Assembly: GCF_900102185.1 (NCBI RefSeq)
Contig: NZ_LT629690.1
Location: 3,720,001-3,784,000, forward strand
Reading direction: 5' to 3'
DNA from: Terriglobus roseus
GTDB taxonomy: Bacteria; Acidobacteriota; Terriglobia; Terriglobales; Acidobacteriaceae
DNA length: 64,000 nucleotides
The position numbers and the translations under genes were made by a program. The notes under the pieces were generated by a model, which searched no databases, was not told where the DNA came from, and saw nothing but the letters and a program-made list of their open reading frames with translations. Shown here one piece after another: positions 45,034 through 53,373 of the stretch (position 1 is the stretch's first letter; each line of letters opens with the position of its first letter).

Positions 45034-46779
45034 TCATTGCGATAGCCGAAAGGCGTATACCGTGTCGCCCGTTACCGTCAGGATGTACTGCCGGCCATCC
45101 AGCAGATAGGTCTCTGGAGCGTTGGACACGTTGCCGATGCGGGCGTGCCACAGCGGTTTTGGCGTGCTGGTGTCATAGGCCACCAGATTGCCGGAGCCGT
45201 CACCGGAAAACAGCAGATGTCCTGCCGTGGTGAGCAGTCCCGTGGGAGAGCCGTCCTCCGGGAAGACATAGTTGTACACGGTCTTGCCGGTGCGATAGTC
45301 AATGCCGACAATCGAGCTAGGGTAAGAGCCCACGGGGACTTCTTCCTTGCCTCCCAACCCCATGATCTGCTTCGGATCGGTCTGTGTGAGGTAGTACATC
45401 GCGTATCCCTGATGCAGACCGACGTAGAACAGACCTGTCTGCGGGGAAAAGCTGGGCGGCTGCCAGTTGACCGAGCCACCGTTGGTGGGTGAGACCAGCG
45501 AACCGGCCACCGTCGAGTCCTGATCTGGATCTCGAATCGGATTGCCGTTCGCGTTCACCCCGGTCGCCCAATTCGCCGCCGGTGAATACTTCGTGGTCAG
45601 CAGATGCTGCCCGGTCACGCGGTCCAGGACGAAGAAGTAACCGTTGCGGGTCGCTTCCATTACCAGCTTGCGAGGCTTGCCTTCGAACGTACCATCGACA
45701 AAAACCGGGGCCTGCACGGAATCCCAATCGTGGGTGTCGTCGGGCGAGGTCTGGTAGTACCAGGCCATTTTGCCTGTTTCGACATCGAGCGCGACGATCG
45801 AGCAGGTGAACAGATTGGTGTCTTTCGCGTCCTTACCGCGCGGAGCAACCGAATAGGCAGGGATCGGATTCCCGGTGCCGAAGATGTAAAGCTTGGTTGC
45901 CGGATCGTAGGAGCCGGAGAGCCAGGGCATAGCACCGCCGTGCTGGGCCGCGTCCATGCTGCCCCAGGTATCCCATCCCGGATCACCTTTTTTCATTGGC
46001 ACCAGGAAGGTCTTCCATTGCAGTTCACCCGTTTCGGCGTTGAACGACTGGAGGAAGCCCGGCTGATCGAGGTTACTGCTGGTGCCAACGAGGACGTGAT
46101 TGCCCACCACCACTGGCGCAGTGGTTGAGAAGTACTGCTGAGTATAGGGTGCAATCTCCTTGTGCCACCGCTCCTTACCCGTCTTCGCGTCCAGCGCCAC
46201 AAGGTAGTCCTCAGGCACCTCGAAGTACAGCGTATCGCCGTACATGGCCATGCCGCGATTGCCAATGTGATCGCCGCCGCGCGTTGTCCAACAGTAATGC
46301 CACAGGACCGTGCCATCGCGAGCATCCATGGCCCAGGCATTGTCAGGCGACGAGATGTAGAGCACGCCATTCACCTGGAGGATGGAACCGGTGATGCGAG
46401 GAGAGCCACTGCTGGAACCCGGGACCGGGACCGGTGTCTCAGTGACGCCACCCACAATGGTCGGCGCGACAAATCCCGGCGGCCCGAAGCCTCGCCGTGC
46501 CCCTGCTCCACCGCCCGGTCCGGCGGTAAGAGCTACGCTCTTCCAAGCCAGCGTCAGATCCTTGACGTTGGTGCGGTTTACCTGGTCAAGAACGCTATAG
46601 CGCCGCTGTGAGTAATCGCCCGCATAGGTCGGCCATGAAGTGGTTGCCGGCTGCGCCAACTGCTGTGTCAAAGTGGCCGGGTCCAGCCCCACGCCAGCCG
46701 CTGCTGTTGTTTGGCCCTGCAGCGCCATCGGCAACAGGAAAGACAACCCGGCCATGAGCCGCATCATTGTGTTCGTCAC
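45034..46779 (-). CDS. PQQ-dependent quinoprotein dehydrogenase
   Basis: 581 residues with a signal peptide (LMAGLSFLLPMALQG). The eight-bladed propeller shows the usual W-motif repeats: WPTYAGDYSQRRYSVLDQVN, AMDARDGTVLWHY, ALDAKTGKERWHKE, ALDVETGKMAWYYQ and IDYRTGKTVYNY. A Gly/Arg-rich insertion (about residues 87-105) sits between blades 1 and 2. It oxidises an alcohol or sugar in the periplasm and passes electrons to a cytochrome c. The cytochrome gene lies 10 bp upstream in the same operon, and a TIM-barrel protein precedes it. The substrate is not readable. Confidence 0.9.
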   Translation of the reverse strand: MTNTMMRLMAGLSFLLPMALQGQTTAAAGVGLDPATLTQQLAQPATTSWPTYAGDYSQRRYSVLDQVNRTNVKDLTLAWKSVALTAGPGGGAGARRGFGPPGFVAPTIVGGVTETPVPVPGSSSGSPRITGSILQVNGVLYISSPDNAWAMDARDGTVLWHYCWTTRGGDHIGNRGMAMYGDTLYFEVPEDYLVALDAKTGKERWHKEIAPYTQQYFSTTAPVVVGNHVLVGTSSNLDQPGFLQSFNAETGELQWKTFLVPMKKGDPGWDTWGSMDAAQHGGAMPWLSGSYDPATKLYIFGTGNPIPAYSVAPRGKDAKDTNLFTCSIVALDVETGKMAWYYQTSPDDTHDWDSVQAPVFVDGTFEGKPRKLVMEATRNGYFFVLDRVTGQHLLTTKYSPAANWATGVNANGNPIRDPDQDSTVAGSLVSPTNGGSVNWQPPSFSPQTGLFYVGLHQGYAMYYLTQTDPKQIMGLGGKEEVPVGSYPSSIVGIDYRTGKTVYNYVFPEDGSPTGLLTTAGHLLFSGDGSGNLVAYDTSTPKPLWHARIGNVSNAPETYLLDGRQYILTVTGDTVYAFRLSQ

Positions 46780-46789
46780 AGCGGAGCTC

Positions 46790-47635
46790 CTATTTCAATG
46801 TTGTCAGGTACGCCGTCAGGTTGCGGAGATCACTGTTTTTCCAGGTCCGCAGCATGTCTACGTGCGTCTGCAGAGGATCGTGAACCACCACCTGCGGTGC
46901 GCCGTTGATGATCTCGAAGCTCATGTGTGTGCCGTCCTTCTGAGTTAGCGAGACGTTGAATGCATCCAGGTGATCCAGGCGGCCCTCAACTGTCCGTCCA
47001 CCAGAGGTCACGGTCACAGTCTTCCCACCTCTACCGCGACCCGCGCGACCGGAGACGATTGCGTTCTGCAAATCTTTCGGCGAGTACTTGCCGCCGATGC
47101 CAGCAAAATCTCCGGTGACGGAGTGGCATGTGCTGCATTTGCCGGCACCGTCGAAGTAGGCCTTACCCATCTGAGTATTGCCCACCACGATGTCCAGCGT
47201 TGAAGGCGCACCCCTGTTGCCTAGCGGCTGGCTGTGCAACCACCCAGCGATGGCGACAATGTCATCATTAGCCAGGTTGAACTTGGGCATGCCCTCAGCC
47301 TGCCGGCTACCGTGTACGACGGGTTCGATGAGCTCGCCATTCTGATCGTCCAGCACCACCTTGTTGCGGATCAGGTTTGGGCCCACCGATCCCCCACGCG
47401 CATCGTCGCCGTGGCAGAAGCTGCAGTTGGCGCTGAACACTTCTTTGCCGTGCGCTATTACAGCGGGAGCTACCGGTGGCCGAGGGGCGTTGTAGGGCTC
47501 GGTTTGCAGGCGGCCTTGCGGGCCCGCCGGGCTGGCACCGGCATGGCCCTCTGCTGCCGGCTGCTGAGCTTTCAGGATGGATGGCAAGGATGCCAGTACT
47601 ATCACCATCCACCACCACTGCGATTTTTGCTTCAT
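46790..47635 (-). CDS. Exported dihaem cytochrome c
   Basis: 281 residues with a signal peptide (WWWMVIVLASLPSILKAQ). Two covalent haem sites are seen: CSFCH (about residue 71) and CSTCH (about residue 165). The linker between signal and first domain is Pro/Ala-rich. It ends with a C-terminal segment LQTHVDMLRTWKNSDLRNLTAYLTTL. Placed directly upstream of the PQQ enzyme, it is its likely electron acceptor. The cytochrome domain pair matches the type fused to quinoproteins in other bacteria. Confidence 0.92.
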   Translation of the reverse strand: MKQKSQWWWMVIVLASLPSILKAQQPAAEGHAGASPAGPQGRLQTEPYNAPRPPVAPAVIAHGKEVFSANCSFCHGDDARGGSVGPNLIRNKVVLDDQNGELIEPVVHGSRQAEGMPKFNLANDDIVAIAGWLHSQPLGNRGAPSTLDIVVGNTQMGKAYFDGAGKCSTCHSVTGDFAGIGGKYSPKDLQNAIVSGRAGRGRGGKTVTVTSGGRTVEGRLDHLDAFNVSLTQKDGTHMSFEIINGAPQVVVHDPLQTHVDMLRTWKNSDLRNLTAYLTTLK

Positions 47636-47710
47636 TAAAGGCTACCCTCGACTACTACGATCCGACGCGGCTGTTCCCGAAGTGCTCGCGCGCTGCGAGC
47701 CTGTTTCTGG

Positions 47711-48733
47711 CTATGCTAATGCGGCCTTCGCATACGCAAGGCACTTCACAATTTCTTTCTCGCTGTTTGATCCTTCGGGCGGCTGGTACTCCAGCTCGAT
47801 CGTGGCCGGAAACTTATACTTATCCTTCTTCATCAGTGCCAGCACTTCCTTGATGGGAGTGTCGCCCTGTCCCCATGGCATGTTCGCGCCGCCATTTTCT
47901 TTGAACTTGCGATCCTTGAGGTGCACGCTGGTGATGCGCTCATGATTCTTCTGCACGAAGGCAACAGCATCGTGATTGCCAGCGGCGGTATAGTGGCCGA
48001 TGTCGAGATTGATGCAGTTGTAAGGTGACTGCGACATTGCCTCATCCCAGGTCGTTGGTGTCGCTTGCAGATGGGCATGATACCCAACCCTCGTTTTGTG
48101 CTTGAGCGCAAACTTGCCTATGCGCGCGGTCAGGGCAGAATCGCCATCCGGCATCTCCATCGTCAACTGATTCGCGCCAAGAACCTTCACTACCTCGAAC
48201 GTCCAGTCATATAGCTCATCCGGCATCGCGTTGGTCAGGCTCATTTTGAAACCGTAGATCCAAATGCCTGCGTCGTTGTACAACTTGCGAACTTCTTCGA
48301 ACTTGGCAGGCGGCGTTGCAAGACGCCACTTGTTGAGTGCTTCCTGATAGGCGAGTTGTTCCGGGCTTGGAGCACGAGGAGCCCGCGGCTCACCGGCAGG
48401 GGGGACGGAGGCAGGACGTCCGGCACCCGCAGCAGGGGCAGCGACGGGCCGCGGCCGGGCAGGCGCCTTCGGAGCACCCAGGAACTCTGCCAACGGCTCG
48501 TCATGGCTCTCGGTCGCACTGATGCCGTCCCTGACCATGTAACTCACCAGGGATCGGGCGTCGTCCGGCATGTTGTGGTAGCTGTACGCCGTGATGATTC
48601 CGACCTGGACGCCGCTGAATACGGAATTAGGTTTGCCCTGGGCAAAGAGCGACCTCGGGTATGACGCTGCAGCCGCGGCGAATGGGAGAGTGGTTGCTGC
48701 CAGCTTGCCGAACTGCCGTCGCGTATACGTCAT
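47711..48733 (-). CDS. Tat-exported xylose-isomerase-like TIM-barrel protein
   Basis: About 340 residues from the ATG at 48733, which places TRRQFGKLAATTLPFAAAAAS as a twin-arginine signal at the N-terminus. An upstream start at 48769 would add 12 residues. A Pro/Ala/Arg-rich insertion of about 45 residues (near 85-130) interrupts the barrel. Later segments GYHAHLQATPTTWDEA, NCINLDIGHYTAAGNHD, ITSVHLKDRKFKENGG and ATIELEYQPP are the usual sugar-phosphate isomerase/epimerase metal-site strands. It heads the operon with cytochrome c and PQQ dehydrogenase. It probably acts on a periplasmic sugar; the reaction is unknown. Confidence 0.87.
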   Translation of the reverse strand: MTYTRRQFGKLAATTLPFAAAAASYPRSLFAQGKPNSVFSGVQVGIITAYSYHNMPDDARSLVSYMVRDGISATESHDEPLAEFLGAPKAPARPRPVAAPAAGAGRPASVPPAGEPRAPRAPSPEQLAYQEALNKWRLATPPAKFEEVRKLYNDAGIWIYGFKMSLTNAMPDELYDWTFEVVKVLGANQLTMEMPDGDSALTARIGKFALKHKTRVGYHAHLQATPTTWDEAMSQSPYNCINLDIGHYTAAGNHDAVAFVQKNHERITSVHLKDRKFKENGGANMPWGQGDTPIKEVLALMKKDKYKFPATIELEYQPPEGSNSEKEIVKCLAYAKAALA

Positions 48734-49434
48734 GGTATGGCTCCGATTCTTTTTCAGTTCTGCGAACACTCGTTGGGTGAGGTCGAAGACGTAAATGACA
48801 TGTCAGACTGCGATCCACGTTAGATCCCCACTGTCACGAAGCGCAATCACTATCATCAGCTCGCGCGAACAGCCGCAAAAAGCCTGAGTGTGGCCAGCCG
48901 GGAATTGTCCTTGTGAATCGCTGCGAATTTTAGTATGAGGGCCCAACTCTTAGCAAAGGCGGCTCTGTTCACTGGTGCAATGCCCAGACACGCAGCGCTC
49001 TTCCCCACATGACATCACTCAGGCCCTCCGCGCTCATGCCGGGCGGGGTGACTCCTTAGAAGTAGTGAACAAGTCTAACGTCTTCACCTGAGTGAGATGA
49101 GCAAGTCTGATTCGTACAGTAATAGTGGTTAGCAATAACACTTGCCATCGATGCGATCCAATCACGAGCCCTGGGCTCATCGCCATCCGCGCTTCTCGCA
49201 TTCATGGCAGCCGAATCATCCCCCGTGAAACCATAATTCGCCCACGATTTGGGTTGGGTGTGGGCTATCGTCTGTTCTGACGACGCCTGACAAAACAAGC
49301 TCAGTGCCCCCCCGTACTAAGAAGTGAAATCTCCTTGACATCGCGTCTGCATTCGCTAGTCTTGGTGATCTCAGCGAGAGCGTATTACTTTGCGTTGCCA
49401 AAACTCATAGGACCGTTTCTGCAGGAGATCTCCC
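48734..49434. other. Divergent intergenic region
   Basis: About 700 bp between the TIM-barrel gene (minus) and the membrane-protein gene (plus). A TTGACA (49335-49340) near the right end may be the -35 of the downstream gene, but the -10 is poor. No gene, repeat or RNA was recognised. Confidence 0.45.
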
Positions 49435-50505
49435 ATGCTGAACTCCACAGCCCTTGAAGTAGCGATTGGGTTGGCGCTGGTCTTCCTTCTCCTCAGTCTG
49501 TTCTGCACCACGATCAATGAGTCCATTGCGGCTGTTCTCGGTTGGAGAGCCAAGACCCTGGAGAAGGGTATCCAAAGTCTGTTCAGTGGCGGCCAGATCA
49601 CCGTGCTGGATGCGAACAACGTTGCAACGCTGCGCAGCCTGTCCGATGTTGTGTACAACCACGGCCTTGTGCAAGGCCTGTACAAGGGAAGCCCTTCCCA
49701 GACGTTTACCCCAGCTTCGCTGATTCATCCGCGCTCACTCCCCTCATACATCCCGTCGCGGGTTTTTGCGAGTACGCTTTACGACATCCTGTTCAACGGA
49801 CCTGCTCAAGCGTTACGAGATACTTCGCCAGCGGCAAGCCTCAGGAACATGCTCGACTCTCTCAACCAATTGCCTGACAGCAAGGCTAAGGAGGCGCTAT
49901 TACTGTTGGTGCGAGAGGCTGGAGGCGATGTTGATGCCACACGAAAGGCGATTGAGGGCTGGTTCAACGATGGCATGGATCGTGTTTCCGGCTGGTATAA
50001 ACGCCGCACACAACTGGTGCTCTTCTCGCTTGGTATTTCCATCGCGATACTGCTGAATATCAACACCATCGCAGTGGCCAAGACGTTCTGGGCGAGTCCG
50101 GCCGCGCGCGCCTATGCCATCAAAGCTGCCGAAAGCTACACACCGCCTCCGCAAGAAGCTACCTCGCCAGGATCCACAACGAGCACCGCGGCCTCAAGCG
50201 TGAAGAAACTACCAGTAACAGCCTCGGAACAGATCGCTGCGCTTGGCGACCTTGCATTACCGCTCGGTTGGAACAACGGTTGGTATCCATGGCCAAAGAA
50301 TTCCAACGGTACCGAGTTCACGGGAAGCCAGTTAATTCTGAACTTCGCCATGACAATCCTGGGGTGGACTCTTACTGGATTTGCTGTGACACTTGGCGCT
50401 CCCTTCTGGTTCGATCTGTTGAACCAGTTCATGGTTGTTCGTTCTACTGTTAAGCCATCTGAAAAGAGCGGCAACGAAGGATCGAAGGATCCGCAGCCCT
50501 CTTAA
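49435..50505 (+). CDS. Membrane protein of unknown function with three hydrophobic segments
   Basis: 356 residues. Segment 1 is LEVAIGLALVFLLLSLFCTTINESIAAVLGW. A soluble helical region of about 150 residues follows. Segment 2 is TQLVLFSLGISIAILLNINTIAVAKTFW. A Ser/Thr/Pro-rich loop leads to segment 3, LILNFAMTILGWTLTGFAVTLGAPFWFDLLNQF. The C-terminal tail is polar. I do not recognise a named family, though the first segment looks like a widespread uncharacterised bacterial membrane protein. It is followed by the propeller gene 42 bp later on the same strand. Both lead toward the unusual cluster at 51761-60057. Confidence 0.8.
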   Translation: MLNSTALEVAIGLALVFLLLSLFCTTINESIAAVLGWRAKTLEKGIQSLFSGGQITVLDANNVATLRSLSDVVYNHGLVQGLYKGSPSQTFTPASLIHPRSLPSYIPSRVFASTLYDILFNGPAQALRDTSPAASLRNMLDSLNQLPDSKAKEALLLLVREAGGDVDATRKAIEGWFNDGMDRVSGWYKRRTQLVLFSLGISIAILLNINTIAVAKTFWASPAARAYAIKAAESYTPPPQEATSPGSTTSTAASSVKKLPVTASEQIAALGDLALPLGWNNGWYPWPKNSNGTEFTGSQLILNFAMTILGWTLTGFAVTLGAPFWFDLLNQFMVVRSTVKPSEKSGNEGSKDPQPS

Positions 50506-50547
50506 ACACTCAACCTCCACCTCACCGCGCTTCACGCCGGACAAGAC

Positions 50548-51777
50548 ATGAAGACCTACCCCTACTCCTTTCACATTGCGCTGGATGGTAACGGCATCAA
50601 CGGTCTTGAAGGCATGGCGGGGATGTGCCTTTTCCACTTCGATCCAGCAGACAACAGCTACGCCTACAAGGTGAAGTATTACGACGGCGCATCCGCCGGC
50701 CACGCTTGCATGGTCAGCCCGGATGGCAAGCATGGTTATCTGGGCAATGCCGGCCAGCACTTGCTGTTCTATGACGCGGCAACGATCGAGGAGCAACAGC
50801 GCATCTCTACGCTGCGGTATGAAGCGAACGATTCCACGATTCGAGGCAGCACGCACGTTGTATGGCTGAACGACAAAGAAGTGTTGACCGCAGTAGGCAA
50901 TTACTTCTATCGCTTTTCCGTGGACAGCCTGGACAAGGGCGAGCGGTTGATGCCACACAACGTGAAGCTGCCACATGGGATGAAGGTAAGTGCGTCCGGC
51001 CGATACTTAGCCTACGGCTCCATGGATAACCCAGCCTTTGGGGCCAAGGGCGAAGCGCGGGAAATTGGCATACTCGACTTAGTCACGGGTGAGGTCACGC
51101 ATCTGCCCATGCCGACGACGTGTTGGCATATCGTCGCGCATCCCAAGAAGGATCTCTTCTACGCAGTATCGTTTCGTGTGCTGCCGCAGGACAACGTGAA
51201 CTATCACGAGTGGGCAATGGCGTTTTTGAAGGAGTATGCCTACGAGATTGATCCAGCCGAAAAGCGGATTTCACGTCATTGGTCGACAAGTCGGGAGACA
51301 CCAGCACACATTAATTCCGACATCACGATCTCCGATACAGAACTCATGTTTTGCAATGGCGGCAGTCAGACGATCGTCTGTGTAGACCTGGAGACATTCT
51401 CAAAGTATCGCGTGATTGATGAGCGTCCCAGCTTTCTTACGCAGATGAAAAACCCTCGTCAGGTCGGCACGCAGATTTACGACGTGCTCGCACGTGGCGG
51501 GCTCTTCAGCAGTTCGAAACACCTGCTGGATGCCATGCGGGTGAGCCGGTTTACTTTTTTGGATTCGATCTATGCGTGTCAGTTGTCGAAGGATCAATCA
51601 CTGCTTTTCACGGCGAATCGTGGATTGAATCACATCACCGTCTACAACTATCCCGAAGCCACCATTCGACTGAGAGTGCAGATGCCCGATCTGCATGAGT
51701 TTATGCCATCGCTTACGACGATTGCCGATCCGCGGCTGGGCTTTCATCACAGCTATCTGATCAGCCCGCAGATGTGA
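50548..51777 (+). CDS. Cytoplasmic beta-propeller-like protein, unknown function
   Basis: 409 residues with no signal peptide. Repeated beta-rich segments of a propeller are seen: HACMVSPDGKHGYLGNAGQHLLFYDAAT, VSASGRYLAYGSMDN, LSKDQSLLFTANRGLNHITVYN. They are followed by a His-rich end LGFHHSYL. No enzymatic signature was found. The last 17 bp overlap the end of the convergent SRPBCC gene. It likely belongs with the preceding membrane protein. Confidence 0.8.
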   Translation: MKTYPYSFHIALDGNGINGLEGMAGMCLFHFDPADNSYAYKVKYYDGASAGHACMVSPDGKHGYLGNAGQHLLFYDAATIEEQQRISTLRYEANDSTIRGSTHVVWLNDKEVLTAVGNYFYRFSVDSLDKGERLMPHNVKLPHGMKVSASGRYLAYGSMDNPAFGAKGEAREIGILDLVTGEVTHLPMPTTCWHIVAHPKKDLFYAVSFRVLPQDNVNYHEWAMAFLKEYAYEIDPAEKRISRHWSTSRETPAHINSDITISDTELMFCNGGSQTIVCVDLETFSKYRVIDERPSFLTQMKNPRQVGTQIYDVLARGGLFSSSKHLLDAMRVSRFTFLDSIYACQLSKDQSLLFTANRGLNHITVYNYPEATIRLRVQMPDLHEFMPSLTTIADPRLGFHHSYLISPQM

Positions 51778-52315
51778 CCTGCGGCGTTGCGTTCGCGAGC
51801 GTCTCCGCGGCCATGGCGAGCTTGCGAAAGTTACCGGGAATGAGGGACGTCACAAAGCTCTCGGCAGCGGCGGCGACGGTCGATTCAAGAATAGAAGGCA
51901 CACCCGGAAGTCCCTTTGCATTTAAGCTGAACTCGCCCGCGAAAGTAATACGCGTACCACGCCCGCCAAGGGCCGGTTCAAACGTTGTCAGGCCTGTGCA
52001 GCGCGTGCGATCTGGCGCGAAGTGCAGCTCGATTTGCCATGCACATTCATGATTCTTTTCGTGCCACATTGCGCGGTCTGTCCAGGCCAACATATCGGAC
52101 TTGATGACTGTAGAAAGCACAGCGGGAAACTTAGCCTTTGCCTGCCACAGGTTGACGAGAAAGATGTCGCCATCAGGCTGCGTCGTTCGTTCCTGAACAG
52201 CGACGCTCTCAATTTCATCAAGATGAGGCACGAGTTCGCCGAGCCGGTCACGAATGGCTAACCATGCGTCTTCCACTGGGATCTTCACAATTTGAATGGA
52301 CTTGAATGTTTTCAC
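51761..52315 (-). CDS. SRPBCC-family lipid-binding-like protein
   Basis: 184 residues with the START/polyketide-cyclase pattern: FKSIQIVKIPVEDAWLAIRDRL, FLVNLWQAKAKFPAV, LTTFEPALGGRGTRITFAGEFSLNAKG, and a final amphipathic helix. It is the last gene of a four-gene minus-strand operon and overlaps the SDR gene by 4 bp. Members bind hydrophobic ligands such as polyketides or lipids. The ligand here is unknown. Confidence 0.82.
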   Translation of the reverse strand: MKTFKSIQIVKIPVEDAWLAIRDRLGELVPHLDEIESVAVQERTTQPDGDIFLVNLWQAKAKFPAVLSTVIKSDMLAWTDRAMWHEKNHECAWQIELHFAPDRTRCTGLTTFEPALGGRGTRITFAGEFSLNAKGLPGVPSILESTVAAAAESFVTSLIPGNFRKLAMAAETLANATPQVTSAG

Positions 52316-53373
52316 GGTGCTTCCTTCATGAGTGCTGCGCGTGCGTCGTAGACTTCGCGGCCGAGCGAGAGCGTTTGCCGCAGCGGAATGGAAACATGTT
52401 TGCCAGCTACCAGTGAGGCGATGGCAGTGGCAAGTGCAGCACGCGCGGGTCCTGGCGCATAGCCCAGTTCATCTGCCGCCTTCGCATGGCTGTACCAGTA
52501 GAACTGCCCAACCATTTTCGCTTGTTCGCGTGTTGTGGTTGGGCGCGTGCCAGAAAACTGCGCCCACATCTCATGCGCGGTCGCGGCCAGAAAGCTGATG
52601 GTGTGGTTTGCGTAGAACTGAGGACCGGAGACACCGCAGAGTTCACCGACGGTGCGATGAATCAGCGACCACTCCATGTTTTCGGAACCAAGCAGGTAGC
52701 ACTCACCACGTCTTCCCTTCTCAGCAGCGAGAATATGCCCCCGAGCGACGTCGGTCGCGGATACGATGTTGCACCCACCGGGAAAGGTAGTGCGAAAAGG
52801 ATCGGAGAGATAGGCGATGATGATGCCGTTGCTTGGACTAAGTTTTGTGTCGTGCGGACCTACCGTCATGCATGGGTTGACGACCACAAGATCAAGGTCA
52901 AGGTCTGCAGCGAGTTTTAGTGCCGTACGTTCCTGGTGCAGCTTACTGAGGCAATATGCTGGCGACGATGTTTCATCGGGCGCATCCGTCTCTGACCGTA
53001 CTGCGGTGTAACTGGAAGAGCCGAACACCACCGACGAAGACGTAAGTACTACGCGCTTCACGCTCGCGGTGCGTGCTGCAATCAATACGTTAGATACGCC
53101 ATCAACGGCAGTCTTCTCCAGGTCATCATCGGTGATGCCCCAGTACGAAAACACGGAAGCCACATGGAAAACGACATCGCAACCGGCGACAGCAGGAAGC
53201 AGTGTCTCCGGTTGCAGTACATCGCCGTAAACGATGGCGAGAGATAGATCCTTGATCGCACTCAGGTCGCTGCTGGTGCGCACGAAGGCGCGCACCTCAT
53301 ATCCATCCTTGAGCAAAGCACGACAAAGGTTTGCGCCGATGAGACCATTTGCGCCTGTGACAAGAGCGATCAT
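52312..53373 (-). CDS. NAD(P)-dependent SDR, 3-beta-hydroxysteroid/dihydroflavonol reductase-like
   Basis: 353 residues. The Rossmann motif is TGANGLIGANL (residues 6-16). The active site is seen as LTSSSVVFG and YCLSK (Tyr and Lys, near residues 140-145). The C-terminal half is longer than in sugar epimerases and resembles HpnA/sterol-type extended SDRs. It abuts the 729-residue gene (stop at 53374). The substrate could be a hydroxylated lipid or terpenoid, but that rests on family resemblance alone. Confidence 0.88.
   Translation of the reverse strand: MIALVTGANGLIGANLCRALLKDGYEVRAFVRTSSDLSAIKDLSLAIVYGDVLQPETLLPAVAGCDVVFHVASVFSYWGITDDDLEKTAVDGVSNVLIAARTASVKRVVLTSSSVVFGSSSYTAVRSETDAPDETSSPAYCLSKLHQERTALKLAADLDLDLVVVNPCMTVGPHDTKLSPSNGIIIAYLSDPFRTTFPGGCNIVSATDVARGHILAAEKGRRGECYLLGSENMEWSLIHRTVGELCGVSGPQFYANHTISFLAATAHEMWAQFSGTRPTTTREQAKMVGQFYWYSHAKAADELGYAPGPARAALATAIASLVAGKHVSIPLRQTLSLGREVYDARAALMKEAP

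Noticed and set aside
49056-49298. 80-codon minus-strand frame in the gap before the membrane-protein gene
   Set aside because: Composition looks random and it has no ribosome site or family match.
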